Assembly (NCBI GenBank): GCA_015064295.1
Contig: SVSM01000012.1
Span: 1-45,753, forward strand
Length of the DNA stretch: 45,753 nucleotides
Reading direction: 5' to 3'
Source: Oscillospiraceae bacterium
Lineage (GTDB): Bacteria; Bacillota; Clostridia; Oscillospirales; CAG-272
Below the pieces are notes generated by a model, which did not search any database, was not told where the DNA came from, and saw nothing but the letters and a program-made list of their open reading frames with translations. Shown one piece after another: positions 28,779-37,137 of the stretch. Position numbers and translations under genes: made by a program. Within the stretch, counting starts at the first letter, position 1. Every line of letters begins with the position of its first letter.

Positions 28779-29724
28779 CGCCGTCTGCCTCGGTCTTGAT
28801 ACCAGTAACTACACGACCTCGGCGGCGGTCTCCTCTCGCGGCAAGGTAACAGCTAGCGTCCGACGCCTTCTGAAGGTTGCGGAGGGGGAGAGAGGGCTTC
28901 GCCAGAGCGACGCGGTGTTTCAGCATACCGTGAATCTGCCGTCGGTATTTTCCGAGATCGGAGAGCAGAGGCTTCGCGCGGTGGGCGTTTCCGCCACGCC
29001 GCGGGATCACGAGGGCTCCTATATGCCTTGCTTTTTGGCGGGGGTGGCCTCGGCTTCGGCGATTGCCGAGACGGCGGGGGTTCCTTTGTATCGCTTTTCT
29101 CATCAGGCGGGACATATTGCCGCGGCTCTTTACTCCTGCGGGAGGGAGGATCTGCATGAAGGAGAGTTTCTTGCCTTTCACGTGTCGGGCGGTACCACCG
29201 AGCTGACCCACGTGGATTATGGCAGAATTACCCTTCTGGGAGGTACCCGCGATATCAGCGCCGGGAAGGCCATCGACCGTATCGGCGTGATGCTGGGGCT
29301 TTCCTTTCCCTGCGGAGGTCAGCTTGAGGCCTTGGCCGGCGACATCATGACCGCTAAGGCGGGGAAGCTGTCGGTAGAGGGCTTGTCCTGCAACCTGTCC
29401 GGCCTGGAAAATAAGGCGGAGGCTATGAGGAAGCAAGGGGCGGAGCCGTCGGCTGTTGCCGCTTACGTGCTACGCCATATCCTGGCGGTTTTGGATCGTC
29501 TTACCGAGAATGCTCTTGCTATCTATCCCGGTCTCCCCGTGATATACGCCGGGGGCGTTATGAGCAACAAGGCCATCCGTTCTCATTTAAGCGACCGCTT
29601 CGGGGGACTCTTTGCCGAGGCGTGCTACTCCTGCGATAATGCGGCGGGGATCGCCCGCCTGACCGAACTGACCGCCGACGGGCTGCTTGCCTCGTCGGAA
29701 AGGAGCGCCTATGCCGGTGGATGA
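28771..29724 (+). CDS. TsaD/Kae1-like paralogue (peptidase M22-like)
   Basis: This 317-residue ASKHA-fold protein is related to TsaD, which makes the t6A modification of tRNA. The metal ligands match TsaD in place: His111 and His115 in SHQAGH, and Asp289 in SCDNAAGIARL. The TsaD motif SGGHT reads SGGTT here, and the sequence is shorter and more divergent than a housekeeping TsaD, so it is probably a clostridial paralogue, not the essential enzyme. Such a gene is often found between nusB and xseA in Clostridia. It overlaps nusB by 8 bp and xseA by 14 bp. Its substrate is unknown. Confidence 0.78.
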   Translation: MPDAVCLGLDTSNYTTSAAVSSRGKVTASVRRLLKVAEGERGLRQSDAVFQHTVNLPSVFSEIGEQRLRAVGVSATPRDHEGSYMPCFLAGVASASAIAETAGVPLYRFSHQAGHIAAALYSCGREDLHEGEFLAFHVSGGTTELTHVDYGRITLLGGTRDISAGKAIDRIGVMLGLSFPCGGQLEALAGDIMTAKAGKLSVEGLSCNLSGLENKAEAMRKQGAEPSAVAAYVLRHILAVLDRLTENALAIYPGLPVIYAGGVMSNKAIRSHLSDRFGGLFAEACYSCDNAAGIARLTELTADGLLASSERSAYAGG

Positions 29725-30937
29725 ATCCCGTATCTTAACGGTAACCAAGCTGAATGAATACGTCAAGATGCTGATCGACGGCAACCCCGTGCTTTCCAAC
29801 GTATGGGTCAAGGGGGAGATCTCCAATCTCACCTGCCACAGCAGCGGTCATCTTTATTTCTCCCTTAAGGACGAGGGGGCAAGGGTGTCGGCCGTGATGT
29901 TCCGTGCGGCGGCGGAAAAGCTGAAATTCCGCCCCGAAAACGGCATGAAGGTGCTGCTTCACGGGCGGGTATCGGTCTATCCCCGGGATGGTGCCTATCA
30001 GATCTACGCGACCTCTCTTGAGCCCGACGGTGTCGGTGCCTTATATATTGCTTACGAGCAGCTGAAGCGGCGCCTGGAGGCCGAGGGCCTGTTCCGACAG
30101 GACTTGAAAAAGCCACTTCCCAAGATCCCCATGCGGGTGGGTGTCATTACCTCACCCACCGGGGCGGCGGTTCGGGACATTCTCAACGTGACCGGACGGC
30201 GCTTTCCCTTTGCCAAGATCCTGCTCTATCCCGCGCTGGTACAGGGGGACGGAGCGGAGGCCGATCTTGTGGCGGGGATCACCTATTTCAGTCAGACCAA
30301 GGCCGCCGACGTGGTCATTATCGGCCGAGGCGGCGGCTCCATTGAGGATCTGTGGGCCTTCAACAGCGAGGCACTTGCCCGCGCCATCCGCCGATCCTCC
30401 GTGCCGGTCATTTCGGCGGTAGGTCACGAGACCGATTTTACCATCTGCGATTTTGCCGCCGACCGACGGGCCCCGACGCCCTCTGCCGCGGCGGAGCTGG
30501 CGGTGCCCGATTCGGAGGAGCTGAAACGGAAGTTCGGAAACGTAACGGCCCGCATGGAAGCTCTCTTGAAGGCCCGCATGACGTCGGGGAGAGAACGCCT
30601 GAAGCTCCTATCGGAGCGGCGGGTTCTGACGGGCCCTACTGCCTATCTTGACGAAAAGCGCATGACGCTTCTTTCCCTCTCCCGCGATTTGGAATGGGTG
30701 ACGCAGGGAAGCGTGGAATACAAAAAAAGCCAATTTGCCCGCCTGTCGGCGGTGCTGGAGGCGGTGAGTCCGCTGAAGGTGATCGCCAAGGGCTACTCGG
30801 CGGTTTTTGCCGAGGACGGCAAGCTGATCCGATCTGTGAAGAGCGTGAAGGTGGGTGACCCCATTTCCTTCCGCACCACCGACGGAACGGTGGATGCTGC
30901 CGTGACGGCAGTGAATGAATCCGAAATAAAGGAATAA
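29711..30937 (+). CDS. xseA: Exodeoxyribonuclease VII large subunit
   Basis: This 408-residue catalytic subunit of exonuclease VII degrades single-stranded DNA from both ends. The N-terminal OB-fold (VWVKGEISNLTCHSSGHLYF) and the catalytic core (GVITSPTGAAVRDIL, VIIGRGGGSIEDLWAFN, PVISAVGHETDFTICDF, ADRRAPTPSAAAEL) are unmistakable. A coiled-coil region and the C-terminal KVIAKGYSAVF end the protein. The ATG at 29711 follows AAAGGAGCG; the frame opens earlier at 29687 without support. It is directly followed by xseB. Confidence 0.95.
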   Translation: MPVDESRILTVTKLNEYVKMLIDGNPVLSNVWVKGEISNLTCHSSGHLYFSLKDEGARVSAVMFRAAAEKLKFRPENGMKVLLHGRVSVYPRDGAYQIYATSLEPDGVGALYIAYEQLKRRLEAEGLFRQDLKKPLPKIPMRVGVITSPTGAAVRDILNVTGRRFPFAKILLYPALVQGDGAEADLVAGITYFSQTKAADVVIIGRGGGSIEDLWAFNSEALARAIRRSSVPVISAVGHETDFTICDFAADRRAPTPSAAAELAVPDSEELKRKFGNVTARMEALLKARMTSGRERLKLLSERRVLTGPTAYLDEKRMTLLSLSRDLEWVTQGSVEYKKSQFARLSAVLEAVSPLKVIAKGYSAVFAEDGKLIRSVKSVKVGDPISFRTTDGTVDAAVTAVNESEIKE

Positions 30938-30940
30938 CGT

Positions 30941-31180
30941 ATGATGAATGAAACCGAAATGACCTTTGAAGCAGCCCTCGCACGACTGGAAGAGATCGTT
31001 AGAGAGCTGGAAAACGGTGCGGCGCCCCTGGATCAGTCGCTGATGCTCTTTGAAGAAGGGGTACGCCTGGTCAAGCTTTGCGGCAACCGTCTGGATGAAG
31101 CGGAGCAGAAGATCCGAATTCTCATGAAGAAGGAGGACGGAAGCTATGAAGAACGTCCTTTCGGACAGGATCAAGGCTAA
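30941..31180 (+). CDS. xseB: Exodeoxyribonuclease VII small subunit
   Basis: XseB is the small partner of XseA. The 79-residue protein has the family pattern TFEAALARLEEIVRELENG, LDQSLMLFEEGVRLVKLC and LDEAEQKI, forming two helices. It begins 3 bp after xseA, and its end overlaps ispA by 35 bp, a long overlap even for this compact operon. Confidence 0.94.
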   Translation: MMNETEMTFEAALARLEEIVRELENGAAPLDQSLMLFEEGVRLVKLCGNRLDEAEQKIRILMKKEDGSYEERPFGQDQG

Positions 31181-31997
31181 CGCCGATCTTGTGGAGGAGG
31201 CGCTGCATCGGTATCTTGAGACGGCAAGCCGTCCCTACGAGGTGCTTTTGGACGCCATGCGGTACAGCGCCTATGCGGGCGGGAAGCGCATCCGTCCCTT
31301 TCTGACCCTTGAGGTCTGCCGTATGCTGGGCGGTAAGGACGAGACGGCCATTCCTTACGCCTGCGCCATTGAAATGATCCACACCTATTCGCTGATCCAC
31401 GACGACCTCCCGTGCATGGACAACGACGACGTCCGCCGCGGAAAGCCCACGAATCACAAGGTGTTTGGCGAGGCCAACGCCTTGCTGGCAGGCGACGCTC
31501 TCCTTACCTACGCCTTTGGTGTGGCGGCGGGGAACCGGGACGCCACGGCCGAGCAGAATACCCTTGCCGTTTCGCTCCTTGCCGAATATGCCGGCTTTGA
31601 CGGTATGATCGGCGGTCAGGTTTTGGATCTGGCCGGAGAGGGTAGAGCACTTTCCCAAGACGACTTCCTACTGATGAACCGTCTCAAGACGGGATGTCTT
31701 ATCAAAACGGCCTGCCTCCTTGGGGCATTGGCCGCCGGGTTCCGTCCGACGGATCGGCCCTGGCAGGACGTGGAGCAGTATGCCGAACGGATCGGCCTGG
31801 CCTTCCAGATCGAGGACGACCTTCTCGATATGGGAACCGAGGATACCAAGACGACCTTCCTCACCTTTTTGTCTCCCGACGAGGCGCGGCTTGAGATCGC
31901 GCGGTTGACGGAGGAGGCAATCGCACGGCTGTCTCCCTATGAACAGAACGCGGTGCTCTCGGCCTTTGCCGAGCATCTTGCCTCCCGAACGGTATGA
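31146..31997 (+). CDS. ispA: Farnesyl/geranyl diphosphate synthase with shortened second-motif loop
   Basis: This 283-residue trans-prenyltransferase makes C15/C20 diphosphates for undecaprenyl-carrier and quinone-type lipids. The first aspartate-rich motif is HDDLPCMDNDDVRRGKPT; AYAGGKRIRPFL and GGQVLDLAGEG are present, and the second motif is EDDLLD. The segment after it, which normally contains GKxxGxD, is about 13 residues short (DDLLDMGTEDTKTTFLTF), so the conserved Lys of that loop is missing. The ATG at 31146 follows GGAGG (31132-31136). The nearby dxs gene usual in this operon is absent; tlyA follows with a 4-bp overlap. Confidence 0.88.
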   Translation: MKNVLSDRIKANADLVEEALHRYLETASRPYEVLLDAMRYSAYAGGKRIRPFLTLEVCRMLGGKDETAIPYACAIEMIHTYSLIHDDLPCMDNDDVRRGKPTNHKVFGEANALLAGDALLTYAFGVAAGNRDATAEQNTLAVSLLAEYAGFDGMIGGQVLDLAGEGRALSQDDFLLMNRLKTGCLIKTACLLGALAAGFRPTDRPWQDVEQYAERIGLAFQIEDDLLDMGTEDTKTTFLTFLSPDEARLEIARLTEEAIARLSPYEQNAVLSAFAEHLASRTV

Positions 31998-32764
31998 GCG
32001 TGCGTTTGGACGTGTTTCTCACCGAGCGTGGGGATACCGAAAGCCGTAGCCGCGCTCAGGAGCTGATCAAGAACGGATCGGTGACGGTGAACGGCAAGGT
32101 CGTCGTGAAGGCCTCTTATCCCGTGGAGGAGGGGGACGAGATCCTGCTGTTACAGGACCGCGTCTGCCCTTACGTCAGCCGCGGGGGATATAAATTGGAG
32201 GCGGCGCTGAAGGAGTTTCTGGTGGACGTGCGGGGCCTGACCTGCGCCGATATCGGAGCCTCCTCGGGCGGCTTTACCGATTGCCTTCTGCAGCACGGTG
32301 CCAAGCGTGTTTACGCCATCGATTCGGGAAGCGGCCAGCTTCACGCCTCACTTTTGGAGGACGAACGGGTGGTAGCGGTGGAAAACTGCAATGCCCGCTA
32401 TCTCACCGATCGGGTGATCCCCGAGCCGGTGGACCTGGTCGTGATGGACGTGTCCTTTATCTCACAGACCAAGCTGTACGGCGCCTTGGTGCCGCTGATG
32501 AAGGAGGATGCTCTCCTGATCTCCCTGATCAAGCCTCAATTTGAGGTGGGGCGGTCGGGCGTCGGAAAGGGCGGCATCGTCCGTGATGAAAAGAAGCGTA
32601 AAGAAGCCGTTGAAGCGGTAGTCGTCTCGGCCGAAGCCTTCGGGCTCCGGTGTGAAGCGGTGATGCCCTCTCCCATTCGGGGCGGTGACGGCAACGTGGA
32701 ATTCCTTGCCTGCTTTCAGAAAACGGCGAAAGGGGCAGGATCGGAGGAACTGGATGAAGATTGA
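31994..32764 (+). CDS. tlyA: TlyA/YqxC-family rRNA 2'-O-methyltransferase
   Basis: This 256-residue protein has an N-terminal S4 RNA-binding domain (RLDVFLTERG, RSRAQELIKNGSVTVNG) and an FtsJ-type SAM-dependent methyltransferase domain (ADIGASSGGFTDCLLQHGA, VVMDVSFIS, LIKPQFE). TlyA proteins methylate 2'-hydroxyls in 16S and 23S rRNA; older annotations call them haemolysins. The short insert PYVSRGGYKLEAAL marks the family. It overlaps ispA by 4 bp and nadK by 11 bp. Confidence 0.93.
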   Translation: MSVRLDVFLTERGDTESRSRAQELIKNGSVTVNGKVVVKASYPVEEGDEILLLQDRVCPYVSRGGYKLEAALKEFLVDVRGLTCADIGASSGGFTDCLLQHGAKRVYAIDSGSGQLHASLLEDERVVAVENCNARYLTDRVIPEPVDLVVMDVSFISQTKLYGALVPLMKEDALLISLIKPQFEVGRSGVGKGGIVRDEKKRKEAVEAVVVSAEAFGLRCEAVMPSPIRGGDGNVEFLACFQKTAKGAGSEELDED

Positions 32765-33596
32765 GCTACTACCAAACCCTAATAAAGACAGGGATTATGC
32801 ATACACGCGCAGGACTGCTGCGTACCTGATGGATAACGGAGCGGAGCTTTGGCTTTCGAAGGAGGCTCCCGCCATCGAAGGTGTCAAGCAGGGGCCTTGT
32901 CCCGCACCCGATCTGTTGCTGGTGCTCGGGGGCGACGGTTCGATGATGCGCGCCTCCAAGCGCGCATCCAAGCTGGACATCCCGGTTTTGGGTGTCAACC
33001 TCGGCCGTATCGGATTCCTTGCCGAGATCGGTGCCAACGAGCTGGAGCAGCTCTCGAAGGTGCTGCGGAACGAATACGAAATTGAGGAGCGCATGATGCT
33101 GGACGTGGCGGTCATGCGAGGCGGTACGGTGCTTTTGGAGGAGCGCGTGGCCTTGAATGACGCCGTGGTTTCTCACGGTCGTGTCTCAAGACTGCTCGGT
33201 ACCGAGGTGCTTTGCAACGGAAATTCCTTGGGACAGTACCATTCCGACGGCTTTATTGCCGCTACGCCTACCGGCTCTACCGCGTATTCTCTCTCGGCAG
33301 GGGGGCCGCTTTTGGACCCTTCCTTGCGAGGGATTGCCTTGACTCCTATCTGCCCTCACTCCTTGACGGCGCGGCCTATCATCGTGCCGGAGGAGTCGGT
33401 GATCGAGATCCGCTATCTGTCGCCGGAGCATGAGCGTGCTCATCTGACGGTAGACGGGGAGGAGGCCTCGGAGCTTCTCCCGGGGGACCGTGTCATCGTT
33501 CGTCGGTCGGCCCTGAAAACCAAGCTGATCCGCTTGGTGAGCGATCATAAAAAGAGCTTTTACGATATTCTTCGCGAAAAAATGTCAGACACTTGA
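32754..33596 (+). CDS. nadK: NAD kinase
   Basis: This 280-residue NAD kinase phosphorylates NAD+ to NADP+. The nucleotide-binding GGDGS motif is in LLLVLGGDGSMMRASK, NLGRIGFLAE follows, and the second conserved block is SDGFIAATPTGSTAYSLSAGGPLL. GGAGGA at 32743-32748 fixes the ATG at 32754; the upstream extension to 32685 lies within tlyA. Its position between tlyA and argR is the standard clostridial order. Confidence 0.95.
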   Translation: MKIELLPNPNKDRDYAYTRRTAAYLMDNGAELWLSKEAPAIEGVKQGPCPAPDLLLVLGGDGSMMRASKRASKLDIPVLGVNLGRIGFLAEIGANELEQLSKVLRNEYEIEERMMLDVAVMRGGTVLLEERVALNDAVVSHGRVSRLLGTEVLCNGNSLGQYHSDGFIAATPTGSTAYSLSAGGPLLDPSLRGIALTPICPHSLTARPIIVPEESVIEIRYLSPEHERAHLTVDGEEASELLPGDRVIVRRSALKTKLIRLVSDHKKSFYDILREKMSDT

Positions 33597-33626
33597 TCCC
33601 CACGTGCAGGAAAGGATAGAAAAGAC

Positions 33627-34088
33627 ATGAAGTATAAGAGACACAACAAAATTATCGAGATCATTACCGAATACGACATCGATACCCAGGACGAGCTGAT
33701 CGCCAAGCTCCGCGAGGCGGGATTTGACGTGACCCAGGCCACCGTCTCCCGCGACATCCGGGATCTGAAGCTGGTGAAGATCTCCACCAAGGATCACCGC
33801 TATAAGTACGCCCTCTCCCCCCACGATGACATCCACATTTCGGCCAAGTACCGGAATATCATTAAGGAAACCATCATCCACGTGGATTACGCCAACAATT
33901 TCGTGGTGCTCCGCACCTATTCCGGCATGGCGCAGGCCGCCGCTGCTGCGGTGGACGGTATGGGCTGGAGTGAGATCGTCGGCACCATTGCCGGCGACGA
34001 TACCATGTTCGTTATGCTGCGGGATAACAACGCCGCCATTGAGTTTGCCGAGCGACTGAAGCTCATCGGCCGCGGCGCCGAGGCGTAA
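33627..34088 (+). CDS. argR: Arginine repressor ArgR/AhrC
   Basis: ArgR is a hexameric arginine-responsive regulator. The 153-residue protein has the winged-helix N-terminus (IDTQDELIAKLREAGFDVTQ, TVSRDIRDLKLVK) and the C-terminal oligomerisation and arginine-binding domain, ending in GTIAGDDTMFVMLRDN with the Gly-Asp-Asp that binds arginine. No arginine genes are nearby; argR next to recN is a conserved synteny across Firmicutes. GAAAGGA (33609-33615) precedes the ATG. Confidence 0.95.
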   Translation: MKYKRHNKIIEIITEYDIDTQDELIAKLREAGFDVTQATVSRDIRDLKLVKISTKDHRYKYALSPHDDIHISAKYRNIIKETIIHVDYANNFVVLRTYSGMAQAAAAAVDGMGWSEIVGTIAGDDTMFVMLRDNNAAIEFAERLKLIGRGAEA

Positions 34089-34106
34089 AGGATTTGGAGT
34101 CATCGT

Positions 34107-35801
34107 ATGTTATCGTCGCTTCATATTGAAAATCTCGCCGTGATCAAGCGGGCCGATATGGATTTTGAAGGCGGTTTTTGCGTGCTGACGGGTGAGACAG
34201 GCGCGGGAAAATCGATCCTGATCGACGCCATCGGCCTGATTCTCGGTGCAAGGCCTACAAAGGATCTGATCCGAAGCGGGGAAACGAGGGCCGGTGTTTC
34301 GGCCTTGTTTACCGGCCTTGATCAGCCGCTTTCGCGGCTTCCCGAGGGTCTTGACGTGACGCCCGACGAGGACGGCTGTCTGTACGTAACACGCACCGTC
34401 GACCTTGACGGTAAGGCCCAGACCAAGCTGAACGGCAGAACGATCCCCGTTTCGATGCAGCGGGAGCTGATGTCGTATCTCATCAACATTCACGGCCAAA
34501 ACGATAATCGGATCCTGATGTCCGCGGCAGCACAGCAGGAATACCTGGACAGCTATGCGGGAAACCGCGCTCTTCTTGAGGAATACGGTCAGGTCTACGA
34601 CCAAATGGAGGCCTGCCGCAAGAAGATCCTGTCCCTGATGCGGGACGAGCGGGAAAAAATGCGGACGCTGGAGCTTCTTCGTTATCAGGTGGCAGACATC
34701 GATGCCGCCAAGCTGAAAATCGGAGAAGAGGAGGAGCTGGAGACCAGGCGGGACCAGGTAAAAAATGCCGAAAAGATCCTGAAGCAGACGCGGCTGATCA
34801 CCAAGGCTCTGTATCGGAGTGAAAAATCCCTCCCGGCCTACGAGCTGATCAAAAAGGCGATCGCGGCGCTCACCTCCGTTGCGGAGTACGTGCCCCACGC
34901 CGAGGAGTCGATCGAAAAGCTGACGGCCATGACCTACGAGCTTGAGGACATCGGCCTGACCGTGCAGGATATTGCCGAGAACGACTACGAGGATCCCGAT
35001 GCCGAGCTGGATCGGATCGAAACGCGGCTGGACCGGATCGGAAAGCTCAAGCGGAAATACGGATCCGATATTGCCGAGATCCTGGCCTTCCGTGACCGTG
35101 CCGCTGAGGAGCTTGCCGAGATCGAGGATTCCGACGAAAGGCTTGAGGACTACAAGCACGAGCTTTCGGGCTACGTGAAGGAGGCAACGCGCCTTGCCGC
35201 CATGCTGACGGATGCCCGCAGGGCCGCCGCCAAGACTCTTGAGGAGGGTGTGGTGGCGGAGCTTGCCTATCTGGAAATGCCGAAGGTGCGCTTCCGGGTG
35301 GACATTCGTCCCTCCCTTTCGGAGGAGGGTAAGGTGAAATTCAACCGCCGCGGCGCCGATGAGGTGGAATTTCTTCTGTCCGCCAATCCCGGCGAGCCGC
35401 TGAAGCCCCTTGCCAAGATCGCCTCGGGCGGTGAGCTGTCCCGTATCATGCTGGCGCTGAAAAGCGTAAACGCCGCCGATTCCGAGGGGGAAACACTGAT
35501 CTTTGACGAGATCGATACCGGTGTATCGGGCAAGACCTCACAAAAGATCGGGATGCGGCTCCGCAAGCTGGCGGAGCACCATCAGGTCATCTGCGTCACC
35601 CATTCGGCGCAGATCGCCGCAGAAGCCCACGCCCAGTATCTCATCCGCAAGAGCGAGCGAGAGGGCCGAGTAGAAACCACCGTGACGCCCCTTGACCGTG
35701 AGGGACGGATCGGGGAGCTGGCCCGTATCATGGGCGGCGTCAACATTACTGATAAGCTGTTAAGCTCTGCCGCCGAGATGCTCGATTCGGCAGGGAAATG
35801 A
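34107..35801 (+). CDS. recN: DNA repair protein RecN
   Basis: This 564-residue SMC-like ATPase acts early in double-strand break repair. Walker A is GETGAGKSILIDAIG near residue 30, with the start motif LHIENLAVIKRADMDFEGG. A long central coiled coil runs over about residues 155-370, and the C-terminal half has LASGGELSRIMLALK (signature) and LIFDEIDTGVSGKTS (Walker B). Length fits the family. It starts 18 bp after argR and ends 34 bp before tyrS. Confidence 0.95.
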   Translation: MLSSLHIENLAVIKRADMDFEGGFCVLTGETGAGKSILIDAIGLILGARPTKDLIRSGETRAGVSALFTGLDQPLSRLPEGLDVTPDEDGCLYVTRTVDLDGKAQTKLNGRTIPVSMQRELMSYLINIHGQNDNRILMSAAAQQEYLDSYAGNRALLEEYGQVYDQMEACRKKILSLMRDEREKMRTLELLRYQVADIDAAKLKIGEEEELETRRDQVKNAEKILKQTRLITKALYRSEKSLPAYELIKKAIAALTSVAEYVPHAEESIEKLTAMTYELEDIGLTVQDIAENDYEDPDAELDRIETRLDRIGKLKRKYGSDIAEILAFRDRAAEELAEIEDSDERLEDYKHELSGYVKEATRLAAMLTDARRAAAKTLEEGVVAELAYLEMPKVRFRVDIRPSLSEEGKVKFNRRGADEVEFLLSANPGEPLKPLAKIASGGELSRIMLALKSVNAADSEGETLIFDEIDTGVSGKTSQKIGMRLRKLAEHHQVICVTHSAQIAAEAHAQYLIRKSEREGRVETTVTPLDREGRIGELARIMGGVNITDKLLSSAAEMLDSAGK

Positions 35802-35835
35802 TAAAAAAGATTTTCCAAGGGAAAGGAACATTATT

Positions 35836-37062
35836 ATGACACTTTACGAAGAACTGGTTGCCAGAGGCCTCATCGCCCAGGTGACCGACGAAAACGAGAT
35901 CAAGACTATGATCAACGAGGGCAAGGCCACCTTCTATATCGGCTTTGACCCCACTGCCGACTCTCTGCACGTAGGGCATTTCATGGCACTCTGCCTGATG
36001 AAGCGCCTTCAGCAGGCGGGTAACCGTCCCATCGCTCTGATCGGCGGCGGTACCGCCATGATCGGCGACCCCTCGGGCCGTACCGATATGCGTTCCATGA
36101 TGACAAGAGAGACCATTCAGCACAACTGCGACTGCTTCAAGAAGCAGATGGAGCGCTTTATTGAGTTCGGAGAAGGGAAGGCCATGATGGTCAACAACGC
36201 CGACTGGCTGATGGATCTCAACTACGTTGAGGTCCTCCGTGAGGTAGGCGCTTGCTTCTCGGTCAACAATATGCTCCGCGCCGAGTGCTACAAGCAACGC
36301 ATGGAGAAGGGTCTCTCCTTCTTAGAGTTCAACTACATGATCATGCAGTCCTACGACTTCTATCATCTCTACAAGACCTACGGCTGCAATATGCAGTTCG
36401 GCGGCAACGATCAGTGGTCCAATATGCTGGGCGGTACCGAGCTGATCCGCCGTAAGCTGGGCAAGGACGCACACGCCATGACCATCACCCTGCTTCTCAA
36501 CTCCGAGGGCAAGAAGATGGGCAAGACGGCTTCGGGCGCCGTTTGGCTCGATCCCAACAAGACCAGCCCTTACGACTTCTATCAGTACTGGCGCAACATC
36601 GACGACGCCGACGTTCTCAAGTGCATCCGTATGCTGACCTTCCTGCCTCTTGAGCAGATCAACGAGATGGATGGCTGGGAGGGCTCCCAGCTCAACCGCG
36701 CCAAGGAGATCCTGGCCTACGAGCTGACCAAGCTGGTCCACGGCGAGGAGGAGGCCAACAAGGCCCAGGAGACTGCCCGTCAGGTATTCGCCCAGGGTGG
36801 CGTGTCGGAAAATATGCCCTCCACCGAGCTGACCGACGAGCTGTTCCGTGACGGTAAGATCACCGTGGCCGACCTTTTGGTGGCCGGTAAGCTGGCTCCC
36901 TCCAAGGGTGAGGCCAAGCGTCTGATCCAGCAGGGCGGTATTATGGTGGGTGACAGCAAGGTCACCGATTTCGGTGCTGCTCTGGAAAAGGACGCCTTTG
37001 CCGACGGCGTGATCGTAAAGAAGGGCAAAAAGGTATATCACCGCTTCGTATTACAGGCGTAA
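35836..37062 (+). CDS. tyrS: Tyrosyl-tRNA synthetase
   Basis: This 408-residue class I synthetase charges tRNA-Tyr. The HIGH-type motif is HVGH in DPTADSLHVGHFMAL; KMSKS is KMGKT in EGKKMGKTASGAVWL. The tyrosine pocket stretch NYMIMQSYDFYHLY and the NMQFGGNDQWSN motif are present, and an S4 domain (LAPSKGEAKRLIQQGGIMV) ends the protein. The 34-base upstream gap leaves no room for a T-box leader, unlike many Firmicute tyrS genes. AAGGGAAAGGAA precedes the ATG. Confidence 0.96.
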   Translation: MTLYEELVARGLIAQVTDENEIKTMINEGKATFYIGFDPTADSLHVGHFMALCLMKRLQQAGNRPIALIGGGTAMIGDPSGRTDMRSMMTRETIQHNCDCFKKQMERFIEFGEGKAMMVNNADWLMDLNYVEVLREVGACFSVNNMLRAECYKQRMEKGLSFLEFNYMIMQSYDFYHLYKTYGCNMQFGGNDQWSNMLGGTELIRRKLGKDAHAMTITLLLNSEGKKMGKTASGAVWLDPNKTSPYDFYQYWRNIDDADVLKCIRMLTFLPLEQINEMDGWEGSQLNRAKEILAYELTKLVHGEEEANKAQETARQVFAQGGVSENMPSTELTDELFRDGKITVADLLVAGKLAPSKGEAKRLIQQGGIMVGDSKVTDFGAALEKDAFADGVIVKKGKKVYHRFVLQA

Positions 37063-37137
37063 TGCGGTGGCTTGAATCAAATGCCCGCGTGACGGCATAG
37101 GATGATAGCAAGAGATTTTTACCGAAAGGAATGTGTC

